64,000 nt of DNA from Pseudomonas sp. TH31 (GTDB lineage Bacteria > Pseudomonadota > Gammaproteobacteria > Pseudomonadales > Pseudomonadaceae): contig NZ_JAEKEZ010000038.1 in assembly GCF_016650815.1 (NCBI RefSeq), positions 613,513 to 677,512 of the forward strand, written 5' to 3'. The notes below the pieces were generated by a model that saw only the letters and a list, made by a program, of their open reading frames with translations, searched no databases and was not told where the DNA came from. This document shows, one piece after another, positions 1 to 7,562 of the stretch. The position numbers and the translations under genes are program-made. Numbering within the stretch: position 1 is the first letter of the stretch; each line of letters starts with the position of its first letter.

Positions 1-1671
1 GCAGGTCCGGGTCGATGGGTACGTAGGCGCCGCCGGCCTTGAGAATCCCCAGCAGGGCGACGACCATTTCCGGGCCGCGCTTGAGGCACACCGCGACCCG
101 GGCATCCGGCTCGACGCCGAGCTCGATCAAACGGTGGGCGATCTGGTTGGCCTGGCGATTGAGTTGCCCGTAACTGAGCAACGGCCCCGCGTCGCCGCGC
201 ACCGCACAGGCGTGTGGGTGCAATTCGGCCTGCTGTTCGAACAGCGAGTGAATCAGCTCTTCACGAGGGTATTCGCGGGCGGTGGCGTTGAACTCGACCT
301 GCACGCGTTGCTGCTCGGCCTGGCTCATCAGCGGGAAATCCGCGACCGGTGTGTCATAGCCTTCCAGCACGGCTTCGAGCATCGAAACGATGCGCTGTTG
401 CAGATGCCGGGCTTCTTCCAGGCTGAAATAGGCGGTGTTGAAGTTGAAATCCAGATGCACGTCTTCAAACGGGTGGTAATCGCGGACGAAGATCGCCATC
501 GGCGTCTGTTCGTAGCCGTTGTCCATGGTGATGACGCGGGAGGAGGTGCCGCCAAACTGGTCGTCACCGTCCAGGCTTTCGAACGACAGCGACACGTCGA
601 ACAGTTGCCGCCGCCCGGTTTGCGCCAGGCGCAAGGTGCGGTTGAGTTCGGCGATGGGGAAGCGTTGATGGCGGTAGCAGCGGCGCAATTGACCGCCGGC
701 GGTGTGCATCAGCTCCAGTAACGAGGCTTGGGGATCGACCGGCAAGCGAATCGGGCTGACCGACGAAAACATGCCAACAGTGGTTTTCGCGCGGGCGGTG
801 GTGCGGTTGTGAACGGGCATGCCGATGACGATTTCATCGACCCCCACGGTACGGCAGAAATAAGTGCCGACCACGCTGATCAGCACGTGGGCCACGGACA
901 GGCTGCGCTCGCTGGCGAATTGCGTCAGGGCGTTGTACAGCGCCCGGGTAACATCGCCTGGACCTGGGCGCTCGGCGCGAGTTCGTTGGCCTGGCCGGTT
1001 TTGAAATCGGCCCGGCGTTGCAGCAGGGACGGCGGCAGTTGCGTGTAGGTGTCCTGCCAGAACTGCCGGTCGCGCTCATAGCGTGAAGACTGCAAGTACG
1101 CCCGATCGTCGTCGAGGAACGCCAAATAGGATTGCCCAGGCGCAACCTCATCGTTGCCCGCCAATAAAGCGTTATAGACCGCGCCCACTGCATGCCCGAT
1201 CAGCGCCACGCCGATACCGTCGGTGACCAGGTGGTGGTAGCGGTTGAGCCAGTAATGGCGGTCCGGGCCGCAGCGCACCAGCCGCGCTTCCCAGAGTTGC
1301 CCGGTCAGCGATTCGAACGGCTGGCGAAAGGCGGCGCGCAGATAGTCCATGGCCCGCCCGGCATCGTCGTCGGCCTCGGAAAACTCCACCACTTCGAGCT
1401 TTACCTTGATGTGGGGCATGACCCGCTGACGGCCGATGCCGCCCTCATGGCTGAAGCTCAGGCGCAGGGCATCGTGATGATTGGCCACCTGTTCGATGGC
1501 TTTCTCGAACAGCCCGATATTGATCTCGCCCCTGATCTCCAGGGACATGCCGATGTTGTAGTAGGGCAGGTCCGGGTGCGCGATCTGGTCAAGCCAGATG
1601 CCCTGTTGAACCGAGGCCAGTTCGTGGGACGCGGAGTCTTGCGTAGGCAACATATCGGTCGACGAATCCAT
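1..1671 (-). CDS. Syringomycin-type NRPS, N-terminal part (starter C domain, start of A domain); cut by window edge, one frameshift
   Basis: This is the first ~557 residues of a non-ribosomal peptide synthetase. A condensation domain fills roughly residues 15-440, with the active-site motif seen as HHLVTDG, and an adenylation domain begins after it and leaves the window inside the GILKAGGAYVPID motif. A C domain at the very N-terminus marks a starter module, which normally joins a 3-hydroxy fatty acid to residue 1. Met1 at 1671 follows an AGG-containing stretch. The reading frame changes by one base between about 937 and 990, most simply a lost C at 957-958 (plus strand); the protein sequence on both sides is normal, so I read it as an assembly error. 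The syrB1/B2/C/P genes nearby need a synthetase partner and the three right-hand synthetases fit SypA-C, so by elimination this is probably the SyrE counterpart. That identity is inference, since its first A-domain code lies outside the window. Confidence 0.85.
940..985 (-). other. Apparent 1-base deletion (frameshift) in left NRPS
   Basis: Codons from 1671 down to about 985 lie in one frame, and from about 937 to the left edge in another. A C run at 957-958 (plus strand) that is one base short would explain it. C-domain homology continues without loss across the join. Confidence 0.75.
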
Positions 1672-1894
1672 TTCGGGGCACCTGCTGGGTCAAATGAGGT
1701 TCGTCTCCGGTCGGCGGGCAGCAGTGCGTGAAGGCCTGGGCGACTGCGCGCTGGCGGGACGAAAAAAAGGTCGTGGGGAAGGGCATCGAGGCGGGCGAAT
1801 AAGCGCCTGGTGTGATCAGGTCGATAGGGTTTGCACCGCGGCATGTCGATGGGCCGCCCTGACATCCGCTTGCGCCGATATCCCTCCACAAAGT

Positions 1895-1947
1895 GAGAAA
1901 AAATTAGAGCATTCGCTGCGTTATGTCTGTCATGGGAAGCAGGGACA
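1895..1947 (-). promoter_or_regulatory. Conserved promoter block shared with sypC upstream region
   Basis: Read on the minus strand, this block and 45470-45522 (plus) are nearly the same for about 53 bp: the box, then CTAATTTTTT starting 21 bp after the box end in both. The CTAAT is a plausible -10 element at a fixed distance. Both blocks point towards an NRPS start codon. Confidence 0.65.
1928..1947 (-). promoter_or_regulatory. syr-syp-like box 1
   Basis: Reads TGTC-N12-GACA on both strands. On the minus strand the spacer is CCTGCTTCCCAT, identical to the box upstream of the sypC-like gene (45470-45489). The P. syringae syr-syp box is a 20-bp dyad, TGTCccg-N6-cggGACA, bound by the LuxR-type regulator SyrF. 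The assignment is by sequence match only. Confidence 0.75.
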
Positions 1948-2036
1948 ACAGCGAAGAACGGGGCTTCGGGGCGCTTGGGCTGGGTCGCGCGAGTCTGTTA
2001 TACCAACGACCCTGAGTGTTCTTGCGAGGGTCGAAA

Positions 2037-3041
2037 ATGCCACTGATAGCCGAATTGGATCGCCCAGCCACGAAGTTCTGGAGCCTGTCCCGTTTCCCCA
2101 ATCATCCTCAGGCCGATCCCGTTGAAGTGATCGACGCGTTAACGATTTCGAGGGAGGAATTCAACCGCCAGTACGTCAATTGCAACCGTCCCTGCCTGGT
2201 CAAAAATGCCGTTAAACATTGGCCGGCCTTCCATAAGTGGAACCAGCTCGACTACCTCAAGGCGCACTCGCGCAATAGTGCGGTGGTGGTGCGTTCGCAG
2301 ATCGTGTCGGAGGTCATCGGCTGGTCGAAACCCGAGGTCAAGGCAGCGCTGACCGAGTATGCGAACACGGTCTATCGGGAAATGCCGTTCCACGACTTTC
2401 TTGATGGTTTAAGCCAGGGTTCCGAGCCGTTGGTGGCCGACAGCTGCCGTTTTTCCGAAGGCTCGGCCATCGAACCGATGAAGGACGACGTCGGAGGTTT
2501 GCCGTTCATGCCGCAGTTGTCCAAGTCGCGGCACTACCCACCGCATCGCAGCTTTCTTTATCGCAACTCGTACACCGATTGGCATTTCCATGTCACCGAT
2601 GAAACCTTCATGGCCCAGGTGGTCGGCGCCAAGGAAGTCCTGTTACTGCCGCCGGACGAGACCAGTTGGCGGGCGTTGCAGCCAGTGATCGAAGAGGCGG
2701 GTTACCTGTACGACATCGACACCCGACGCTTCCCTGGCACCCTGGGCTTGCACGCAATGCGCACGGTGGTCGAGCCGGGCGATGCGCTGTACATCCCGGT
2801 TTACTGGTGGCATGCGGTGCAATCAATGGACGATGAGTTCGGCGTGACGGTCGCGGCAACATTCCCGACCCCTTTGCACGTCAGTGGCGATATTCGTTCG
2901 CCGATTGCCCGGCGCGTGCTGCGCACCTATCTGTTCTCCCGTTATGCGCCGGTGGTGTTGGGCGCAGTGGTGTATTCCATGGCTTATCGACTGCTGCACA
3001 AACTCATCAGTGTCGGCACGCCCCGCGATGTGCGCCGATGA
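2037..3041 (+). CDS. Cupin/JmjC-like (Cupin_8) putative 2-oxoglutarate oxygenase
   Basis: 334 residues. The ATG at 2037 is preceded by GAGGG at a good distance, so I prefer it to the in-frame GTG at 2016. The fold signature is of the cupin_8/JmjC hydroxylase group: DWHFHVTDETFMAQVVGAKEV at residues 181-201 corresponds to the first metal-ligand strand, and GDALYIPVYWWHAV at 248-261 supplies the distal His259. The proximal site is unusual: the usual H-x-D appears as His183-Phe-His185 with Asp188 slightly later, so the metal ligands are uncertain. The C-terminus (about 303-320) is hydrophobic. The stop codon overlaps the next start (ATGA), so it is co-translated with the MFS exporter. Substrate unknown; given the context, a tailoring hydroxylase for the lipopeptide is the natural guess. 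Confidence 0.75.
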   Translation: MPLIAELDRPATKFWSLSRFPNHPQADPVEVIDALTISREEFNRQYVNCNRPCLVKNAVKHWPAFHKWNQLDYLKAHSRNSAVVVRSQIVSEVIGWSKPEVKAALTEYANTVYREMPFHDFLDGLSQGSEPLVADSCRFSEGSAIEPMKDDVGGLPFMPQLSKSRHYPPHRSFLYRNSYTDWHFHVTDETFMAQVVGAKEVLLLPPDETSWRALQPVIEEAGYLYDIDTRRFPGTLGLHAMRTVVEPGDALYIPVYWWHAVQSMDDEFGVTVAATFPTPLHVSGDIRSPIARRVLRTYLFSRYAPVVLGAVVYSMAYRLLHKLISVGTPRDVRR

Positions 3042-4408
3042 GCGTCAAGGGTGGCAAGCAATCATTTGACCTGGGCCGCAGTTTCTATTTTCTCTGGTGC
3101 GGCGAGTCCCTGGCGGTCGTCGGCACTGCGCTGATGGAATTCGCACTTGGCGTATGGGTGTACAACCACACGGGTTCTGCGGTGGCCTTTGCCAACGTGG
3201 TACTGGCGGCAACGTTGCCGGCGATCCTGTTTCTGCCGTTGGCGGGCGGGCTGGCCGACCGGATCAGTCACCGGGTGATCATTGTCTGTTGCGATGTGAG
3301 CCTGGCATTGCTGCTGTTCGTGGTCATGGCGTTGCTCTGGTTTGACCGCCTGGAACCGCTGCACCTGTACATCTTCAATTGCCTGGCGTCGATTGTCGGG
3401 GCGTTCCGCAAACCGGCGTATCAAGCGGCGGTGAACTCGATTGTGGCCCGGGACAAATTTACCCGGGCGTCGGGCCTGATGAGCATCAGCAAGAACGCTT
3501 CGGCGCTGGTGGCGCCGCTGATGGCCGGGGCGATCATGGCCGAGGCCGGGCTGGTGACGATTCTGGCTGTGGACCTGATTACCTTTTGCTCCGGCACTTT
3601 GCTGGTGATCAAGGCATTTTCCCATGTGCGCGTGGCACCGGGGCGTCACGACGGCGCGGCTAAGGGCACGGTGATTCAGGGCGCGCTGAGCAACATCGCC
3701 GCAGCGCTGAAGTTCTTTGCCGGCGGGCAGTTGATGGCCGGGCTGCTGGTCTACACCATGGTCCGCAGCGCGTTGTTGTCGCTGTCGACGTTGATGATGA
3801 CGCCGTTGCTGCTGTCGACGTTGGGCAGCCAGACCTTGGGCATGGCGTACACCTGGGCGGCGTTGGGTGGGTTGTCGGGTGCGGGGCTGCTGATTGCCAT
3901 GGGCAACCCGCGTCGGTTGATGGCGCTGGTGGCGGTGGCTGATTTGCTGCTGTCGGTCTGCATCATTTCCATGGGCGTCGTTTCGCAAGCCTTTGCCTAC
4001 TGCGCACTGGCGTTTGTCGCCATCACGGCGGCGAGCATCGCCGATGCCAGCGTGAGTTCGCTGTGGATGCGCAAGATCCCGGACGGCAGCCGTGCCAGTG
4101 TGTTTGCGCTGATCAGCATGTTGACCATCGCCACCACCAGCCTGGCGGTGTTCGGCGGCGGCTTGCTGGTCGATCACTGGTTTCAGCCGGCCCTGGTGCC
4201 CGGCGGCCTCTATGCCGAGTCGATTGGTCACTGGCTGGGTGTCGGCGCGGGACGTGGTGTGGGGATGCTGTTCGTGGTGGCCGGCGGGTTGTTTGCGCTG
4301 CTGTCCTTGAGCGTGCTGGTCTACGGACCGATGCGCCGAATGGACGAAGAACCGCCGCAGACCGCCACGCTGCGAACAACCGACAGTCCCCAGGTCGACG
4401 CCTCGTGA
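3038..4408 (+). CDS. MFS efflux transporter (EntS/MFS_3-like)
   Basis: 456 residues with about 11-12 hydrophobic segments spread over the length. The loop-2 motif of major facilitator transporters is visible as GGLADRISHR near residue 70. The layout resembles the MFS_3 family that includes the enterobactin exporter EntS. The N-terminus is short and cytoplasmic and the C-terminus ends in a polar tail. The start overlaps the cupin gene stop by four bases, which implies translational coupling. In this setting it probably exports a peptide product or intermediate alongside the ABC exporter SyrD; the cargo cannot be read from sequence. Confidence 0.85.
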   Translation: MSVKGGKQSFDLGRSFYFLWCGESLAVVGTALMEFALGVWVYNHTGSAVAFANVVLAATLPAILFLPLAGGLADRISHRVIIVCCDVSLALLLFVVMALLWFDRLEPLHLYIFNCLASIVGAFRKPAYQAAVNSIVARDKFTRASGLMSISKNASALVAPLMAGAIMAEAGLVTILAVDLITFCSGTLLVIKAFSHVRVAPGRHDGAAKGTVIQGALSNIAAALKFFAGGQLMAGLLVYTMVRSALLSLSTLMMTPLLLSTLGSQTLGMAYTWAALGGLSGAGLLIAMGNPRRLMALVAVADLLLSVCIISMGVVSQAFAYCALAFVAITAASIADASVSSLWMRKIPDGSRASVFALISMLTIATTSLAVFGGGLLVDHWFQPALVPGGLYAESIGHWLGVGAGRGVGMLFVVAGGLFALLSLSVLVYGPMRRMDEEPPQTATLRTTDSPQVDAS

Positions 4409-4425
4409 TTCCGGGCCGGGCCGGT

Positions 4426-4445
4426 TGTACCGGATTCCCGTGACA
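4426..4445 (+). promoter_or_regulatory. syr-syp-like box 2
   Basis: TGTA-N12-GACA with one mismatch in the left half-site. It starts 18 bp after the MFS stop and lies 101 bp before the hydroxylase start. The trailing GACAGACA is shared with boxes 1, 4 and 7. Confidence 0.65.
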
Positions 4446-4546
4446 GACAGGCCGGGTCGGGTGGGTCAACCTCTGCAGACTCTTGCGCAGTATTGCGCGT
4501 CGCGGGTGCGGCAGAACCGTGCCCGTCCATCGATAAAGGAGCACCT

Positions 4547-5158
4547 ATGCGTCCGTCGTTTTATGATCCCAGCCGCTTTCCGCAACTGAAAAACCTTGCC
4601 GAGAACTGGGAAGTCATCCGCGAGGAATTTCTCGCCCTCGATGCACCGACCCTGACCATCAATCGCGTGGGCAAGTCGATCATGGAGATCGTCGATGAAG
4701 TCGCCGCCCACGTGGAGGGTGGTGGTGAGTACGGTTGGCTCTGGGGCTGGGGCGATGACATGGACGTCATGCCCGAGTGGACGCAATACGGGCTGGTCGC
4801 CTACGACACGCCGATCCCTTATGCCCAGGCCGCCATGCCCGGCACCATCGAGTTGCTGAGCAAAATCCCCGGGGTCAAACTCTGTGCACTGTTGCGCATG
4901 GAGCCCAACGTGTTCCTCGGCACCCATTCCCACACCGGCACCTGGGAAGAAGGCCTGCTGCACATGCAACTGACCATCGACGCGCCGCTGACCCAGAACT
5001 ACGCTTACCTCAACGTCAACGGCAGCTTCAACCAGAGCACCAACGGCAACCTGGTGATATTCGACGGCTCCCTCGACCACTTCGCCGTCAACGCCTCCCG
5101 AGCTGAACGCACCGTGCTGTACCTCGAATTCCATCGTGAAAAACACATGGTTGCCTGA
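4547..5158 (+). CDS. Aspartyl/asparaginyl beta-hydroxylase family protein (PF05118-like)
   Basis: 203 residues. The ATG at 4547 follows a strong AAAGGAG. The Fe(II)/2-oxoglutarate hydroxylase pattern of the Asp/Asn beta-hydroxylase (AspH/LpxO) family is readable: HSHTG at 127-131 with His129 as first ligand, LLHMQLTI with His139 next, then FDGSLDHFAVN with His178 and an Arg at 188 for 2-oxoglutarate. The family hydroxylates Asp/Asn side chains or, in LpxO, a fatty acyl chain. SyrP in this window already covers the known Asp beta-hydroxylation of syringomycin-type peptides, so this enzyme suggests a second hydroxylation, on another residue or on the acyl chain. It has its own upstream box and ends at a REP hairpin terminator facing syrC. 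Confidence 0.82.
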   Translation: MRPSFYDPSRFPQLKNLAENWEVIREEFLALDAPTLTINRVGKSIMEIVDEVAAHVEGGGEYGWLWGWGDDMDVMPEWTQYGLVAYDTPIPYAQAAMPGTIELLSKIPGVKLCALLRMEPNVFLGTHSHTGTWEEGLLHMQLTIDAPLTQNYAYLNVNGSFNQSTNGNLVIFDGSLDHFAVNASRAERTVLYLEFHREKHMVA

Positions 5159-5174
5159 TAGACCGACTATCCCT

Positions 5175-5262
5175 GTGGGAGCGGGCTTGCTCGCGAAAGC
5201 AGTCTCACCTTCAACATCAATGCTGACGGTGAGACTGCTTTCGCGAGCAAGCCCGCTCCCAC
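5175..5262. repeat. REP-type inverted repeat, bidirectional terminator
   Basis: Two perfectly complementary 35-base arms (5175-5209 and 5228-5262) flank an 18-base loop; GGGTTTTT follows the right arm. The arms contain GTGGGAGCGGGCTTGCTCGC, the typical core of Pseudomonas REP elements arranged as a doublet (REPIN). It lies between convergent genes (4547-5158 plus, 5341-6552 minus) and should end transcription of the plus-strand gene. Confidence 0.9.
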
Positions 5263-5340
5263 GGGTTTTTGTGGCTTAAGTGATTGATGTGCTTGAAGCG
5301 GGCAGCCCCGGATCATCCAGGGCTGAAGGGGTGGGAGCAG

Positions 5341-6552
5341 TCAGATGACTGCCGGTTCGACGTTTGATTCGAGGAAGCGGAATGCGGTCTGTTTCGAGCT
5401 CTGTGTCGATTCGAAGAACGCCAGGTGGCTGCCGTTGCGTTCGACGTGCAGTGTCGCGTCGCTGATGGCATCGGCGATGTGTCGGGAGCCGCCGATGTGG
5501 GTGGTTTCATCGGCGTCGCCAGCGACCACCAGGGTCGGCACGTTGATCTGTTCCAGGCGCGACTGCAGCTCGGTTTTGTTCAATGCATCGTTGAGCCGCG
5601 CGTAGCGATAGAACAGTTCCTCGTTGACGTAAGGGTACAGCGCCACGTGGGCGATCGATTCCGGGACGCTGGCCAGTGTGGCCTGATCCAGGAACAGTGC
5701 CTGTAGATCGCTGGCTTCGTTGCGATCCACCGCCGCCGTTTCCATCAGCCATTCGAAATTCTGCTGGTGGGCGGTGCGCAAGCTGTTGTCGCCCAGGTTG
5801 TAGTCACCGTGCCACAGGCTCAGGGAACTCACCCGGCTATGGTGGGCGGCGGCCGCGCTGAGCGCAATCACTGCGCCACCGCAGATGCCCATCAAGTGCG
5901 CGGCCGGCAGTTCGTAATGGTTCATCACGTTGATCAGGTCGCCGACCTGGGCATCGGTGTCCACCGACAACTGGTCGAACGCCGTGCAGGAACCGAACAG
6001 TCCACGGGTTTCCCAGGTGACCACGAAGAAGCGCTCACTCAATGCATTGAACCAGTCGCGGCACAGGTCGAACGGCATGCCGCAAGGCAGTGCCAGGACG
6101 ATGGCCGGGCACTCGCGGTTGGCGCTGGCGTGCACCGACAGCGCAACGTTGTCGCGGGTAATCAGGTGCAGTGTCTCAACCTCCGGCACGGCACCACTGA
6201 AATCGAATTGTCTGACCAGGCGCCCGAATTCCTTGACGGTTTCAACGTCGTCGAACCGGTCGTAAGAATAGTCGAGCGCCTCGCAGATTTTCCTGCTGAT
6301 AAAAATTTCGAAAGACGACAGTTGGTCTTCGCCGTCGTGCAGATACTGCACAGTCCGCACACCAATCCGTGCCAGAGCGGCGTTCACCGCCCGTTCCGTG
6401 GCCCTCACGCTGGGGGACGACTGCTCGGGTAAACAGTCATCGCCCTGGGCGAGAAAACTCAGGCAAATGGGATCGGGCAGATGAATGGCAAGGTGCCGAA
6501 GCATCCTCACCGTCTCACACAGGCGCATGGCTGCGTCGGTGGCAATAGTCAT
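5341..6552 (-). CDS. syrC: SyrC-like aminoacyl shuttle (alpha/beta-hydrolase, Cys nucleophile)
   Basis: 403 residues. The start at 6552 follows AGGAG by 10 bases; the in-frame ATG at 6585 has no comparable site. The C-terminal two thirds is an alpha/beta-hydrolase fold whose nucleophile elbow is GICGGA, with Cys exactly at residue 224; the later Asp and His are visible in GDADETTH and NGSHLAFF. In P. syringae, SyrC uses Cys224 to move the (chloro)threonyl group from the SyrB1 carrier domain to the last module of SyrE, which lacks its own A domain. It is the last gene of a minus-strand operon after syrB1 and syrB2, 60 bp behind syrB2. The N-terminal ~110 residues are not a hydrolase part and I cannot assign them. 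Confidence 0.93.
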   Translation of the reverse strand: MTIATDAAMRLCETVRMLRHLAIHLPDPICLSFLAQGDDCLPEQSSPSVRATERAVNAALARIGVRTVQYLHDGEDQLSSFEIFISRKICEALDYSYDRFDDVETVKEFGRLVRQFDFSGAVPEVETLHLITRDNVALSVHASANRECPAIVLALPCGMPFDLCRDWFNALSERFFVVTWETRGLFGSCTAFDQLSVDTDAQVGDLINVMNHYELPAAHLMGICGGAVIALSAAAAHHSRVSSLSLWHGDYNLGDNSLRTAHQQNFEWLMETAAVDRNEASDLQALFLDQATLASVPESIAHVALYPYVNEELFYRYARLNDALNKTELQSRLEQINVPTLVVAGDADETTHIGGSRHIADAISDATLHVERNGSHLAFFESTQSSKQTAFRFLESNVEPAVI

Positions 6553-6612
6553 GGATTGGGGACTCCTGTCGGGCACGTTACGCATGCCAACTGTCGTATG
6601 GCACTGAAAAAA

Positions 6613-7545
6613 TCAGACCGCTTCGAACTTTCTGCCACGGGTGGTGTGGGTCACCAGACGGTTGTATTCCGGGGTTGTATCACCGATCACCTGAACCGCG
6701 CCGTACTTCTCAAGGCTGATACGTCCACCGTATTCCTCAATGTGATCGGATTCCGGGTAGACCTTCACGAACGACGGCACATAGCGCGAGGCGAAGCCCA
6801 TGCGCATGTCCTGGGATTCACCGCTGTGCGGGTAGGAAGCGTGCATCAGCGTTGACCAGAAAATGATGAACTGGCCAGCCTTCATCTGCATCGGTACGGC
6901 GGCTTCTTCGTCAGGCTTCCAGTTTTCGTCGATTTGCAACTGACGATAGTCGTAGCCGAAGAACCCGCGTCTGACGCCATCCTTGACCACCGAATTGTTG
7001 GTGTCCGGGGCGTAGCTCATACGCTTGGTTTCGTCGTAATTCATGCTGTTCTGGGTGCCGGGAATGAACTGCAGGCAGCCGTTGGCAATATTGGCGTCGG
7101 TGAACGCCGTCCAGACGGTAATGGTGCCGCCGAACTCTTCGTTTTCCGGCCAGATGATCTGTGGCTTGCCCGAGGCATTGGCGAAGGTGTCGGCCTGGTG
7201 CCAGTCGGTGCCTTCATCGCCGGGGTATTTAGGGAAAAACTCGGTGCGCCAGCACAGCACATCCGGCCCCAGGATGCTTTCCACACGGTCGCAGATTTCC
7301 GGACGGCAGATGTGGCTGGCGAGGAAGTCATCGTCCAGGTGGCGGTCATAGTTGGCAATGTTAGTGGCGCCGGAGATGGCGTCCAGATCCTGGTAAGCGG
7401 CGGCGCTGCGATCAAGCAAGCGCAGGCGCGTGCGTTTCCAGGTTTCTTTCATTTCTTCTGGCGTATAAGCGTCGAAAGGGCCGATGAAACCGTTCTTCTC
7501 GAAGGCTGCGCGTTGTTCTTTGGTCAAAGCGAATTGTTTGCTCAT
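6613..7545 (-). CDS. syrB2: SyrB2-like Fe(II)/2-oxoglutarate threonine chlorinase
   Basis: 310 residues, the same length as SyrB2, and near identical to it as far as I can recall the reference. The halogenase hallmark is present: His116-Gln-Ala118 replaces the usual His-x-Asp, which opens the site for chloride. His235 is the second iron ligand and Arg254 the 2-oxoglutarate anchor. The enzyme chlorinates C4 of L-Thr while it is bound to the SyrB1 carrier domain. The start at 7545 follows AAGGA; the upstream in-frame ATG at 7566 would overlap the syrB1 stop. It is the second gene of syrB1-syrB2-syrC. Confidence 0.97.
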   Translation of the reverse strand: MSKQFALTKEQRAAFEKNGFIGPFDAYTPEEMKETWKRTRLRLLDRSAAAYQDLDAISGATNIANYDRHLDDDFLASHICRPEICDRVESILGPDVLCWRTEFFPKYPGDEGTDWHQADTFANASGKPQIIWPENEEFGGTITVWTAFTDANIANGCLQFIPGTQNSMNYDETKRMSYAPDTNNSVVKDGVRRGFFGYDYRQLQIDENWKPDEEAAVPMQMKAGQFIIFWSTLMHASYPHSGESQDMRMGFASRYVPSFVKVYPESDHIEEYGGRISLEKYGAVQVIGDTTPEYNRLVTHTTRGRKFEAV

Positions 7546-7562
7546 GGGCTTTTCCTTTTCGG

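Larger units (their letters stand above)
1672..2036. promoter_or_regulatory. Divergent intergenic region between left NRPS and cupin gene
   Basis: 365 bp with no supported gene. It holds one syr-syp-like box (1928-1947) and a 53-bp block shared with the sypC promoter region. The box may serve both divergent units: it is 257 bp from the NRPS start and 90 bp from the cupin gene start. Confidence 0.7.

Noticed and set aside
134..721. Plus-strand frame opposite the left synthetase
   Set aside because: The minus strand encodes clear C- and A-domain sequence here; the plus frame has no family resemblance.
1694..2125. Plus-strand frame across the divergent promoter region
   Set aside because: It overlaps the box and the cupin gene start in another frame, has no good ribosome site and no recognisable domain.
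6553..6612. A separate box for syrC in the gap after syrB2
   Set aside because: ACTGTCG and CCGACAGG are present but not at the 12-base spacing or in the right order; syrC is better explained as the last gene of the syrB1 operon.
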